Positions 1 to 10,143 of a stretch of 64,000 nucleotides of DNA are shown here, in pieces. Location of the stretch: the NCBI GenBank assembly GCA_963697345.1, contig CAVONS010000013.1, positions 62,001-126,000 on the forward strand. The letters are read 5' to 3'. Origin of the DNA: Prado023 sp963697345. GTDB taxonomy: Bacteria; Actinomycetota; Actinomycetes; S36-B12; CAIYMF01. The notes beneath the pieces are model-generated. The model saw only the letters and a list, made by a program, of their open reading frames with translations, did no database searches and was not told the origin of the DNA. A program made the translations under genes and the position numbers. Position 1 is the stretch's first letter, and each line of letters starts with the position of its first letter.

Positions 1-71
1 CCCGGACTACATTCGACCGAATGGGTGAAGTACTTAAACCCGCTCAGCCGCCCCCGAGGGGCAGGCTAGCG

Positions 72-572
72 TCAGTGGCCCTCAGGCGGCACGAACCTGC
101 CCTGCGAGTCGAGTATCTCTGCCTCGGCGCCGGCGCGACCCTCCCAGGTGGCACCCTCGACGGACTTGCCGGGCTCCAGATCCTTGTAGACCTCGAAGAA
201 GTGCTGGATCTCGAGCCGGTCGAACTCGGGCATGTGGTGGATGTCGCGGATGTGGTCCATGCGCGGATCGCCGGCCACGACGCAGACGACCTTGTCGTCA
301 CCGCCGGCCTCGTCGCTCATCCGGAACATGCCGATCGCGCGGCACTCGATGATGCAGCCCGGGAAGGTCGGCTCGTCGAGCAGCACAAGGGCGTCCAGCG
401 GGTCCCCGTCCAGCCCGAGGGTGTCGTCGATGAATCCGTAGTCGTGTGGGTACCGGGTGGCCGTGAACAGGCGCCGGTCCAACTTGATCTTGCCGCTGTG
501 GTGATCCACCTCGTACTTGTTGCGGCTCCCCGCAGGGATCTCGATCACCACATCGAACGTGAGTGGGTCCAC
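72..572 (-). CDS. ppa: Inorganic pyrophosphatase
   Basis: Soluble family I pyrophosphatase (166 aa) that hydrolyses PPi to phosphate and so drives biosynthetic reactions forward. The full family length is present. The Mg-binding and catalytic signature is visible around the DDTLGLDGDPLDALVLL segment, with the N-terminal EIPAGSRNKYE motif and a conserved YKDLEPGK segment near the C-terminus. The start is GTG at 572, preceded on the minus strand by GGAGG with about 4 nt spacing. It is divergent from the acylase gene at 712, as ppa is divergent from the dacB block in M. tuberculosis. It is intact although the next five genes are frameshifted. The 71 bases left of it hold nothing I can name. Confidence 0.96.
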   Translation of the reverse strand: MDPLTFDVVIEIPAGSRNKYEVDHHSGKIKLDRRLFTATRYPHDYGFIDDTLGLDGDPLDALVLLDEPTFPGCIIECRAIGMFRMSDEAGGDDKVVCVVAGDPRMDHIRDIHHMPEFDRLEIQHFFEVYKDLEPGKSVEGATWEGRAGAEAEILDSQGRFVPPEGH

Positions 573-698
573 AACGCCTCCAGCCGGGTGCCTGCTCCTG
601 ATGGCCGGACACTACCTGACCCGGGATGCCGGCTGCTTGCCGCAGCGGATCCCCGACCATGTGAACCGCCCATTCAGCGACCCGTGACTGAGGCTCGG

Positions 699-704
699 TA
701 GCCT
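699..704 (+). promoter_or_regulatory. -10 element TAGCCT of a leaderless start
   Basis: TAGCCT ends 7 nt before the ATG at 712, the spacing of a -10 hexamer to a +1 that is the A of the start codon. No Shine-Dalgarno sequence is present. This supports 712 as the acylase start. Confidence 0.55.
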
Positions 705-711
705 CCCGTAC

Positions 712-3465
712 ATGCATGTCGTGGGCAAGATCATCGTCTGGTTGCTCATCGCCCTGCTCGTCCTGGTGCTGGCCCTGTCAGCCTGGTTCTTCTGGATGAC
801 CCGGCGCTCCTTCCCGCAGACTGCGGGGACCGTCGACGTCCCCGGGCTGTCAGCCCCGGTGACAGTCCAGCGCGACGCGCACGGCATCCCCAACATCTAC
901 GCCGACACCACCGAGGACCTGTTCTTCGCCCAGGGCTACGTGCACGCCCAGGACCGCTTCTGGCAGATGGACTTCAACCGGCACGTCACCGCAGGCCGAA
1001 TCTCCGAACTGGTGGGCGAGAGCCAGTTGGACACGGACAAGTACCTGCGCACCATGGGTTGGCGGCGGGTCGCTGAGCAGGAGTGGGGCCCCGCGAGTCC
1101 CGAGAGCAAGAAGGTCCTGCAGGCCTATGCCGACGGCGTGAACGCCTACATCTCCGACAAGAGCCCGACCGAGCTGGGCCTGGAGTACCTCATGCTCCGT
1201 CTGACCGGTGGCGCCGGGTCGATCGAGCCGTGGACGCCGATCGATTCCCTGGCGTGGGGCAAGGCGATCGCGTGGGACCTGCGCAGCAACGCCGACGATG
1301 AGGTCAATCGGGTCAAGTACGCCGCTGCGGTCGGGGGACCGCGGTCCTTGGAGCTGTACCCGGACTACCCCTTCGACGAGCATCCGGAGATCGTCGATGA
1401 GGGGACCGTCGTCGACGGGGAATTCGTCTATGGGGCCGCATCCCCTTCGGCGGAGCCGGGTTCGGCATGCACCGGCTCCGACTGCCCGGACCCGGCCGAC
1501 GCGCAGCGCATCGAGGTCGCTGAGGAGGCCCTCGTGGGGATCGGCGTCGGTTCTGCAGCCCGCGCCGGGATGTCCCCGCTGGCACGGACCACCGCTGATG
1601 CCATCGAGGCGGTGGATCCCGCGCTGACTGGGCTGGCGCGGATCGAGGCCACGTTGGGGGCGCTCATCGGCCCGGTCGGTGACGGGATCGGCTCGAACTC
1701 GTGGGCGGTGGGCCCGCAGCCAGTCGTCGACCGGATTGGCCCTGCTGGCCAACGACCCTCACCTCGGCCCGGCGATGCCCTCGGTCTGGTACCAGGTCGG
1801 TGCGCACTGCCGCACGGTCTCGGCCGAATGCCCCTATGACTTCTCGGGGATGAGCTTCCCGGGTGTCCCCGCGGTGATGTCAGGTCACAACCAGAAGGCG
1901 GGCTGGGCGGTCACCAACCTGGGGCCGGATGTCACCGACATGGTCCTGGAGAAGATCGACGCGACCGGCTACTTCGTCGACGACGAGCACAGGCCCTTCA
2001 CGGTCATCGAGGACGTGATCAAGGTCGCCGGGGGTGATGACGTGCCGATCACGATCCGCCTCACCGAGCATGGACCCCTGATGAGCGATGTGGGCGAGAC
2101 CGAGCAGGAGGTCGCCGAGGATGCTCCCCTTGCGTCAGGCACGCCCGCACCTGGGGAGGAGTACGGCGTCGCCTACCGGTGGACAGCCCTGGAGCCCGGC
2201 CGCACGGTCGAGGCGATCATCCAGTTGGTCCACCATGGAGAACTGGGACGAGTTCCGCGCTGCAGCCGCCAACTGGGCGGTGCCGGCCCAGAACCTGGTC
2301 TATGCCGATGTCGAGGGCAACATCGGCTACCAGACGCCGGGCAGTCATCCCCATCCGATCCGGCTACTCCGGGCAAGTACCCGGTGCCCGGGTGGGATTC
2401 GCAGTTCGACTGGGAGGACTACATCGACTTCGATGCGCTGCCGAGCATGCTCAACCCGGACAGCGGTCTGGTGGTGACCGCGAACAACGCCGCCATCGGG
2501 GACCAGTACCCGTTCCTGTTGACCGACGACTGGGACTACGGGTTCCGCGCCCAACGGATCTCGGACCTGCTGGAGGAGGCCACGGCCGGCTCGGCGACGG
2601 TCGATGCAGCCGGCTTGTCGGCAATCCAGCTCGACACGTTCAACGCCGTCGCGGCCACTCTCGTGCCACGCATGCAGGACGACGGTGCAGGGCCTCGACG
2701 AGCAGACTTCCGCGGCCTTCGCGCTGTTCGACGGCTGGGACTTCCACAGCGATGCCGACTCGGCGGCCAGCGCCTACTTCAACGCCTTCTGGCGCGACGC
2801 TGCAGGATCCCTTGTACAACGACGAGCTCGGTGCGGACGCGCGGTCCAACGGCGGGGACCGCTGGTGGTACGTCGACCGACCAGCTGTGGGACGAGCCCG
2901 ACGACCCCTGGTGGGACGACGTCGCCGACACCGGACCGTCGAGTCGCGTGACCAGACCGTCGCGGCCTCGCTGACCGCAGCCGCCACAGAGCTCACCGAC
3001 CGCATCGGCGATGACCCCGCGGACTGGACCTGGGGGCAGCTGCACACCCTCGAGGTGGTGGCCAACCCGTTCGGGGCATCGGGGATCAAGCCGCTCGAGT
3101 GGATCTTCAACCGTGGTCCTGTCGAGTTGGGCGGGGGCAGCAGCATCGTGAACGCCAACGGCTGGGACGCATCGGTCTCCTGCTTGAACGAGGAGGCCGA
3201 GGAGGCCTACTGCGCCGACGCCCCGACGGTCCAGCCCGCCTACCGGGTCAACTGGATCCCGAGCTTCCGGTCGGTCACGGACTTCGCTGACTTGGACAAG
3301 TCCACGTGGATCCACCTCACCGGAGCCAGCGGGCACGCCTTCAACGCCCACTACGACGACCAGCTCGAACTGTGGGCGCAGGGCGAGACCCTGCCCTGGT
3401 CGTTCACCGAACCCGCGGTGCAGGCCGCCGCGCAGGACACGCTGACGCTGCAACCGGTCGGGTAG
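712..3465 (+). CDS. Penicillin acylase family protein (frameshifted as sequenced)
   Basis: Ntn-hydrolase of the penicillin/acyl-homoserine-lactone acylase family (S45), probably exported and membrane-tethered. A membrane segment covers residues 4-26. The autocatalytic site is GSNSWAV, with Ser328 the expected beta-chain N-terminal nucleophile, followed by the conserved LLANDPHLG block. The protein is spread over all three plus frames. Frame changes lie near 1722, 2230, 2343, 2365, 2685, 2805, 2870 and 2940, and the frame is open again to the TAG after LQPVG. Reassembled, it matches a full-length family member of about 915 aa with nothing missing. The physiological substrate is unknown; amide hydrolysis is inferred from the family. 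I read the breaks as sequence errors because the neighbouring essential genes show the same pattern. Confidence 0.85.
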
Positions 3466-3472
3466 CGGCACG

Positions 3473-3478
3473 TAGGCT
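3473..3478 (+). promoter_or_regulatory. -10 element TAGGCT of a leaderless start
   Basis: TAGGCT lies 6 nt before the GTG at 3485, with no ribosome binding site between. It decides the dacB start. Confidence 0.5.
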
Positions 3479-3484
3479 CCCGCC

Positions 3485-4959
3485 GTGATGCGCCTGCGGC
3501 TTCGGATTCCCGTGCTTGGGGTCGGCGCCCTGGTGCTGGCCGTGATCGGTGGTGGGCCCAGCGTTGCTGTGGCTCCATCGCTCGGGTCCGCTGACGTGCC
3601 CGACCCGCGGGTCCCCACGGCCGCTCCCGTGCTGGTCGCCGTTCCGGTGGGGCCAGAGGCGGGCGGTGCCGCGTGGTGCCCCCGGTGCGACTGACCCCGG
3701 GGCGCCCCTGTCCCCGGACGCGGTCGATGCGGCGCTGCGCCCCCTGCTGCGTGGTGGTGCACTGGGTTCTGGCCGCACTCCGGCTCATCCGTCGTCGACG
3801 TCGCTCACCGGCGAGGTGCTCTACTCGGCCTCCGACGATCCCACCGTCCCAGCCTCGACGATGAAGCTGGTCACCGCGGCCTCCGTGCTGGACTCCCTCG
3901 GACCGGACGAACGACTGCGCACGCGGGCCGTGCTTGTGGGTGAAGGAACCAAGGTCCCGCGTGTGGTGGTCATCGGGGCGGGCGATCCGAGCATGCTCTC
4001 CACCGGAACGAGGATCGGTGGTGACGGCAGCAGCCTGCGACCCACGTCGATGGAGCAGCTGGCCAGCTCCACCGCTCGTGCTCTGGCCCTGCGCGGCATC
4101 ACCAGGGTGAAGGTCGGCTACGACGACTCCCTGTTCACGGGCCCGGCGATGCACCCCAGCTGGGCGGCGTCGTTCCCGGCGCTGGGGATCGTGGCACCCG
4201 TCAGCTCCCTGCAGGTTGATGAGGGAAGAAGCACGCCTGGGGGGTCCGCGCGGGTTGCGGACCCGGCGGCCAGAGCCGGGGCCGTATTCGCCGACGAGTT
4301 GGCTGACGCGGGGGTGACCGTGCGCGGTGAACCCAAGGACGTGGCGGCCCCCGATCGATGCGCGCACCCTGGCCTTCGTGGAGTCCCCATCGGTGGGAAT
4401 GCTGGTGGAGCGGATGCTGTCGACCTCCGACAACGACTTCGCCGAGGCACTGGGGAGGCTCGGGTGCGGCTGCCAGTGGCGAGCCGGCGAGCTTCAAGGG
4501 GGTCGCCGCACGGGCGCGGTCGCTTCTCGCCGAGCTGGGGATCGACCGAGCCGGCGCGCGGTTCGCCGACGCCTCCGGGCTGTCGCGCGGCAACAGGTTG
4601 GCTCCAGCGACTCTCACCGACCTGCTGCGTGGTGACCTCCTCGGGTATGGGGCGGTGCACTCGGGACTTCCGGTCGCCGGGGCCACGGGCTCCCTGGAGG
4701 GACGGTTCCGCACCCGGAGCAGGCTCCGGCCAGGGGTGTGGTCAGGGCCAAGACGGGAACGTTGACCTCCGTCGTCGGGCTGGCCGGCTACGCGAGCCGT
4801 CCGGACGGCCGGCTGCTGGCCTTCGCCTTCGTGGACGACTCGGCGCCCGGCGGCGCCCTCGGCGGCCCGAGCAGCCCTGGACAGAGCGGTGGCGGCGCTG
4901 TCGCCTGCGACTGCACGGCTCCGCGGGACCCCGAGCCGACGGTGTCGGACAGCCCCTGA
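3485..4959 (+). CDS. dacB: D-alanyl-D-alanine carboxypeptidase/endopeptidase, PBP4/DacB type (frameshifted as sequenced)
   Basis: Class C low-molecular-weight penicillin-binding protein (peptidase S13) that trims or cleaves peptidoglycan stem peptides outside the membrane. Three active-site boxes are visible in order: SxxK as ASTMK, SxN as SDN in the segment STSDNDFAEAL, and KTG as RAKTGTLTS. The N-terminus (about residues 5-25) is a hydrophobic signal or anchor. Frame changes are needed near 3670, 4345, 4465, 4730 and as a compensating pair at 4860-4895; the reading frame then ends at the TGA of 4957-4959. Total length is about 490 aa, normal for actinobacterial DacB. The dacB-metalloprotease-tilS-hpt order is the standard actinobacterial one (M. 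tuberculosis Rv3627c to Rv3624c). Confidence 0.88.
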
Positions 4960-4997
4960 CCCGACCGGGCGGGCCGCCGCATGCAGCCGGGCACACC

Positions 4998-5003
4998 TAT
5001 GCT
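4998..5003 (+). promoter_or_regulatory. -10 element TATGCT of a leaderless start
   Basis: TATGCT ends 7 nt before the GTG at 5011. It selects 5011 as start of the metalloprotease, whose first residues VANLVDWTLAEQIG fit the family N-terminus. Confidence 0.5.
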
Positions 5004-5010
5004 GCCAGTC

Positions 5011-6057
5011 GTGGCGAACCTCGTGGACTGGACCCTGGCCGAGCAGATCGGGCGTCGGTTCATGCCCAAGGGCCCGACGGTCAGCCCGACGTGAAGCGCA
5101 TGGCGTCGTGGCCGAGCTGCGCGAGCTGGCGCAACTGGCCCGCGACCCCGTTCGGGAGCTCACCGGCCTCGACGCCGACCCCGAGCACGCGCCAGCCGTG
5201 ATCGTCGACCGCGCGGAGTGGATCGAGTCGAACATCGCGGGGCTCGGTGTGGCTCTCGAGCCGTTCATCTCAGCTCGCGGGGACCGGGCGCCAATGCCGG
5301 CGTCGAGGCAGTCGGGTCCCGGCTGACGGCCGCTCAGCTCGGCGGCGCGATGGCGTGGCTCTCGGGCAAGGTGCTGGGCCAGTACGAGGCGTTCAGCCCG
5401 CCGGGACGTCCCGGCCGACTGCTCCTGGTCGCGCCGAACATCGTGCACGTCGAACGGGAGCTGGAGCTGGTCCCGCGTGACTTCCGCTACTGGGTCTGCC
5501 TGCACGAGGAGACCCACCGGGCCCAGTTCGGCGGCGTCCCGTGGCTGCGTGAGCACTTCCTGTCCGAGGTGCAGTCCTTCGTCTCGGTCAGCGACATGTC
5601 CGGGTCCGAGCTCATGTCCCGGGTGGGGGCGCTGGCCCAGTCGGTGGTGGGAGCCGCGCGTGGGAAGCCGGGCCCGAGCCTGATGGAGGCTGTCCAGACC
5701 CCCGCAGCAGCGCGAGATCTTCGACCGGCTCACCGGACTGATGTCCCTTCTCGAGGGCCACGCGGACTACGTGATGGACGAGGTCGGGCCCACACACGTG
5801 CCCACGGTGGCCATCATCCGGGAGCGGTTCGCCGCCCGCCGCTCGCAGGCGGGGACCGTTGATGGGTTCGCGCGCCGGATGCTGGGCATGGAGACCAAGA
5901 TGCGCCAGTACACGCAGGGGGCGGACTTCGTCCGCCACGTCATCGCCGAGGCCGGGGATGACGGGCTTCGCCCAGGTCTGGGCCGACCCGGCGAACCTGC
6001 CCTCGGCCGGTGAGATCGAGGACCCGGCGGCGTGGGTCAGTCGCGTCCTGTCCCTGA
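5011..6057 (+). CDS. Zinc-dependent metalloprotease, DUF2342/F420-associated family (frameshifted as sequenced)
   Basis: Conserved actinobacterial protein (M. tuberculosis Rv3626c family) annotated as a zinc metalloprotease or coenzyme-F420-biosynthesis-associated protein; its substrate is not established. The zincin motif HEETH is visible in the segment VCLHEETHRAQF, followed by a helical region and the downstream LLEGHADYVMDE segment that carries further candidate ligands. The frame moves near 5085, 5275, 5700, 5960 and 6040, giving about 345 aa after repair. The inferred stop TGA (6055-6057) overlaps the tilS ATG as TGATG, so the two genes are translationally coupled. No F420 gene lies nearby, so I take the F420 name as phylogenetic co-occurrence only. 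Confidence 0.82.
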
Positions 6058-7113
6058 TGGCCGAGCAGCGTCCCCCGAGGGCTGCGGTCCGGGCAGCGGT
6101 GCGGGCATGCCTGGCCGACCTCGAACCGGGCGACCGGGTCGTCGTGGCCCTCAGCGGCGGTCCCGACTCCCTGGCCCTGACCGCGGCGGCGGCCGTGGTG
6201 AGTGCGCGGGCCGGACTGCTGTGCGAGGCCGTCGTGGTCGACCACCAGCTCCAGCCGGGGTCGGGCCGGACGGCGGCCCGGGCCGCCGAGCAGGCTCGCA
6301 TCCTGGGCTGCCGCGCCGCGCAGGTCGTCACGGTGGAGGTCCCTGTGGGGCCGGGAACCGGTGGTGTCGAGGCGGCGGCCCGGACGGCGCGGTATCGGGC
6401 GCTGGAGGCAGCGGCCGCTGACGACGGGCTGGTCGGACCGGGGCGCGGCGGCCAGTCCTGCTCGGCCACACCCGCGACGATCAGGCCGAGACCGTGCTGC
6501 TCGGGCTGGCCCGGGGCTCGGGGACTCGCTCGCTGGCCGGGATGGCGCCGATCGCCGGGCTGTACCGCCGGCCGCTGCTGGACCTGCCCCGTGCGGTGGT
6601 CGTGGCGGCCGCGCGGGAGGAGGCGCTGGCTGACCCCCGGCTCGAGCCGTGGATCGACCCGCACAACGCCGACCCGATCTTCACGCGTGTCCGGGTCCGC
6701 AGCGAGGTGCTCCCCGGGCTCGAGTCGGCCCTCGGGCCGGGGATCAGCGAGGCGCTGGCCCGCACCGCTGTCCTGGCCCGCCAGGACGCCGACGCCCTGG
6801 ATGACTGGGCCGATCAGGTCTGGGTGGCGATGCGCGCCGCCGGGGTCGGCGGACCTGTCCGGGGATGCCTCGGCGTCGCGACTGGGGCCGGTCCAGCAGC
6901 CCGGTGCCGCCGACCCGCTCCCTGCGGCCATCGTGAGCCGGGTGGTCCGCCGGTTCCTCGTCAGCGCCGGTTGCCCGGCCAGCGACCTGACTGCGGCGCA
7001 CTGCCGCGCCGTGACCGACCTGCTCGGGGGCCCCCCGGCCCGGGCCGAGGTCGCACTGCCCGGGGGTCGTCGCGCCCGCCGGGAGGCAGATGGCCCTGGT
7101 TGTGAGAACCTGA
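6057..7113 (+). CDS. tilS: tRNA(Ile)-lysidine synthase (frameshifted as sequenced)
   Basis: PP-loop ATPase that attaches lysine to C34 of the CAU-anticodon tRNA-Ile, changing both its codon reading and its amino-acid identity. The P-loop-like ATP-binding motif is seen as ALSGGPDSLAL near residue 35, with the HTRDDQAET block downstream and the conserved DPHNADPIFTRVRVR segment. Frame changes lie near 6445, 6860 and 7065. The true C-terminus reads LPGGVVARRE and ends at TGA 7111-7113. TilS is essential wherever tested in bacteria, so a genuine knockout here is improbable; sequence error is the better reading. hpt follows after 4 nt. Confidence 0.9.
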
Positions 7114-7117
7114 CCCC

Positions 7118-7671
7118 GTGGATGCCGAAGATCTGGGTACTGACCTCGAGAAGGTCCTCATCGACGAGCAGGCCCTGCAGGCCCGCCTGCGGGAGATGGC
7201 GGCCCAGGTGGACGCGGACTACGCGGGTCGCGACGTGCTGCTCGTGGGAGTGCTCAAGGGTGCGGTCATGGTGATGGCCGACCTCGCCCGGGCCATGCCC
7301 ATCCACCTGAAGATGGACTGGATGGCGGTGTCGTCCTACGGCTCGTCGACCAAGTCCTCGGGCGTCGTGCGCATCCTCAAGGACCTCGACACCGACATCA
7401 CCGGTCGGCATGTGCTCATCGTCGAGGACATCATCGACTCGGGCCTGACGCTGTCCTGGCTGCTTGCGCAACCTCGACCGCGCGCGGCGCGGCCTCGGTC
7501 GAGGTGCTCACGATGCTGCGCAAGCCCGAGGCGGTGAAGGTCGACCTCGTGCCGAAGTACATCGGCTTCGACATCCCCAACGAGTTCGTCGTCGGGTACG
7601 GCCTGGACTACGCCGAGCGCTACCGCAACCTGCGCGAGATCGGCACGCTGGCCCCGCACGTCTACAGCTGA
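7118..7671 (+). CDS. hpt: Hypoxanthine phosphoribosyltransferase (frameshifted as sequenced)
   Basis: Purine salvage enzyme that joins hypoxanthine or guanine to PRPP. The PRPP-binding motif VEDIIDSGLTL is present, as are the VGVLKGAVMVMADL and MAVSSYGSSTKSSG (flexible loop) blocks. An extra base near 7465 and a second change near 7485 disturb one short stretch (TLSWLLRNLD...GAASVEVLT); the rest reads cleanly to TGA 7669-7671, about 184 aa, full length. The GTG start at 7118 sits 4 nt after tilS, so the two are co-transcribed. Placement before ftsH is conserved in actinobacteria. Confidence 0.92.
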
Positions 7672-7695
7672 CCCTCACCAGGGCCGCGCAGACCA

Positions 7696-7717
7696 CCCCG
7701 CCGGCGGGCCGGCGGGG
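7696..7717 (+). terminator. Possible terminator hairpin after hpt
   Basis: A perfect 9-bp stem CCCCGCCGG/CCGGCGGGG with a 4-nt loop lies 25 nt after the hpt stop. No T-run follows, so it is only a candidate for an actinobacterial hairpin terminator or attenuator. Confidence 0.4.
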
Positions 7718-7911
7718 GGACGCGATCTTCGCTGGAGCCCATCCATGGGGTCAGCATCAGGTAAGGGCTCCCTACGCCCTGTGCGAACCGCGCAGGTGGG
7801 TGTCGGTCGATCGGTGTATTTTCTAGGCACGGGCGTGTGCCCGTCGGGCAGGCCCCTGCAGTGAATCGGGCCAGCCCGCACCGCTGAGGCCGGGGAGAGC
7901 CCGGGGCAGGG
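7718..7911. promoter_or_regulatory. ftsH upstream region
   Basis: About 190 nt between hpt and ftsH. The only AT-rich stretch, at 7814-7823 (GTATTTTCTA), is the best -10 candidate. Directly after it at 7829-7844 is a small hairpin ACGGGC-GTGT-GCCCGT. No clear -35 or known operator was found. The long leader implies that ftsH has its own promoter. Confidence 0.3.
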
Positions 7912-10143
7912 ATGGACGTGAAGCGCTTCCTACGTGGTCCGATCTTCTGGATCCTGATCGCCACGCTGCTGCTGCTCATCGGCAGCAGCCTGGTCTCTGA
8001 TGTGACCGGCCCGCGCCAGGTCGACACCTCTGCGGTCGTCTCGGCCATCGACAACGGGGAGATCAAGGACGCCCTGCTCGTGGACGTCGACCAGCGCATC
8101 GAGGTCGAGTACAACGACGGGTCGAAGAAGTTCGCCGAGTACATCGACGGCCAGGGCGTCGACCTCCAGCGCCAGCTGCAGACCCGCGTCGATGCGGGGA
8201 CGCTGGCCTCCTACAACGTCAAGGTCCCCCGCCAGAGCTTCCTGCTGACCATGCTGGTCTCGCTGCTGCCGGTCTTCCTCATCCTGTTGCTCCTGTTCTT
8301 CTTCATGAACCAGATGGGCGGCGGCAACAAGGTCATGAGCTTCGGCAAGTCCAAGGCCAAGCCGCTGAGCAAGGACCTGCCGAAGACGACCTTCGCCGAT
8401 GTCGCCGGCGCCGAGGAGGCTGTCGAGGAGCTCGGTGAGATCAAGGAGTTCCTCCAGGACCCCGCCCGGTTCCAGGCGGTGGGGGCGAAGATCCCCAAGG
8501 GCGTTCTGCTCTACGGCCCGCCAGGCACCGGCAAGACCCTGCTGGCACGCGCGGTGGCCGGCGAGGCCGAGGTGCCGTTCTTCTCGATCTCCGGCTCGGA
8601 CTTCGTCGAGATGTTCGTCGGTGTGGGTGCCTCGCGTGTCCGCGACCTCTTCGAGCAGGCCAAGGCCAACGCTCCGGCGATCATCTTCGTCGACGAGATC
8701 GACGCCGTCGGCCGCCACCGTGGCGCTGGGCTCGGCGGCGGGCACGACGAGCGTGAGCAGACCCTCAACCAGCTGCTCGTGGAGATGGACGGCTTCGACG
8801 TCTCCGGCGGCGTGATCCTCATCGCCGCCACCAACCGTCCCGACATCCTCGACCCGGCGCTGCTGCGCCCGGGGCGCTTCGACCGGCAGATCCAGGTCTC
8901 CCCGCCGGACCTGCTCGGGCGCCTCGAGGTGCTCAAGGTGCACGCCCGGGGCAAGCCCATGGCGCCAAACCTCGACCTCGAGGCCGTCGCGAGGCGTACG
9001 CCGGGGTTCACCGGTGCCGACCTGGCCAACGTCCTCAACGAGGCCGCCCTGCTGACGGCCCGCTCCGGAGCAGCGCTGATCGACAACCGCGCCCTCGACG
9101 AGGCCATCGACCGCGTGATCGCCGGACCGCAGAAGCGCACGCGCGTGATGGACGACAGGGAGAAGCGGATCACCGCCTACCACGAGGGCGGGCACGCCCT
9201 GGTGGCTGCGGCGCTGCCGGGCAACGACCCCGTGCACAAGATCACGATCCTCCCGCGCGGGCGTGCGCTGGGCTACACGATGGTGCTGCCCGACCAGGAG
9301 AAGTACTCGACCACGCGCAGCGAGATGCTCAACCAGCTGGCCTACATGCTGGGCGGTCGGGCCGCCGAGGAGCTCGTGTTCCACGATCCGACGACCGGTG
9401 CATCCAACGACATCGAGAAGGCGACGACGGTTGCCCGCGCGATGGTCACGCAGTACGGCATGACCGAACGGCTCGGCGCCATCCAGTACGGCAAGGAGAA
9501 CGGGGAGGTCTTCCTCGGCCGCGACATGGGGCACACGCGTGACTACTCCGAGCAGGTCGCAGCGGCCATCGACGAGGAGGTCCGCAGCCTCATCGACCAC
9601 GCGCACAATGAGGCCTTCGAGACGCTGGTGGACAACCGTGACGTCCTCGACGCCCTCGTTGTCCAACTCCTGGAGAAGGAGACGCTGAACAAGGAGCAGG
9701 TGGCCGAGATCTTCGCTGCGCTCAGGCTGCGTCCCCTCCGCCCGGCATGGACCGGTTCCGAGCGGCGCATGCCCTCTGACCTGCCGCCCGTGGCTGTTCC
9801 CGAGCGTCGGCCGAATCCAGTCGGGGCTGGCGCCTCGATGCTCGGCGCCTACGGCCTGCCCGCACCCGGAGGCACCTACATCGCCCCAGGTGCGCCTCCC
9901 GGCGCCCAGCCAGCGGCAGCACCTGACGGAGCACCCCATGCGGCCGGCGCGAACGGCTCGAACGGGGCGTCGGCACCCGGGGGCCCGGCAGGCAGCAATG
10001 GTGGGCAGTCGCAGGCCCCGGGTCCAGCCAGCCCGGAGGTCGCAACGGGGGAGGGCGTCGGGTCGGTGCACGAGGCTCCTCAGCCGGCCGAGGAGCCCGA
10101 TCGTGGCTCGCAGGAGCCGACCGAACTCAAGGACGGGCAGTGA
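7912..10143 (+). CDS. ftsH: ATP-dependent zinc metalloprotease FtsH
   Basis: Membrane-bound AAA+ protease (743 aa) that extracts and degrades misassembled membrane proteins and short-lived regulators. Order: TM1 at about residues 8-27, extracytoplasmic domain, TM2 at about 104-125, AAA+ module with Walker A GPPGTGKT (residues 202-209), Walker B IIFVDEID and second region of homology, then the zinc site HEGGH (424-428). After about residue 640 the chain becomes a Pro/Gly/Ala/Asn tail of some 100 residues rich in GSNGA-like stretches, longer than in E. coli but usual in actinobacteria. ATG at 7912 is preceded by a weak purine-rich RBS (GGGGCAGGG). The stop overlaps the folE GTG by 4 nt, tying proteolysis and folate genes into one transcript. 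Confidence 0.97.
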   Translation: MDVKRFLRGPIFWILIATLLLLIGSSLVSDVTGPRQVDTSAVVSAIDNGEIKDALLVDVDQRIEVEYNDGSKKFAEYIDGQGVDLQRQLQTRVDAGTLASYNVKVPRQSFLLTMLVSLLPVFLILLLLFFFMNQMGGGNKVMSFGKSKAKPLSKDLPKTTFADVAGAEEAVEELGEIKEFLQDPARFQAVGAKIPKGVLLYGPPGTGKTLLARAVAGEAEVPFFSISGSDFVEMFVGVGASRVRDLFEQAKANAPAIIFVDEIDAVGRHRGAGLGGGHDEREQTLNQLLVEMDGFDVSGGVILIAATNRPDILDPALLRPGRFDRQIQVSPPDLLGRLEVLKVHARGKPMAPNLDLEAVARRTPGFTGADLANVLNEAALLTARSGAALIDNRALDEAIDRVIAGPQKRTRVMDDREKRITAYHEGGHALVAAALPGNDPVHKITILPRGRALGYTMVLPDQEKYSTTRSEMLNQLAYMLGGRAAEELVFHDPTTGASNDIEKATTVARAMVTQYGMTERLGAIQYGKENGEVFLGRDMGHTRDYSEQVAAAIDEEVRSLIDHAHNEAFETLVDNRDVLDALVVQLLEKETLNKEQVAEIFAALRLRPLRPAWTGSERRMPSDLPPVAVPERRPNPVGAGASMLGAYGLPAPGGTYIAPGAPPGAQPAAAPDGAPHAAGANGSNGASAPGGPAGSNGGQSQAPGPASPEVATGEGVGSVHEAPQPAEEPDRGSQEPTELKDGQ

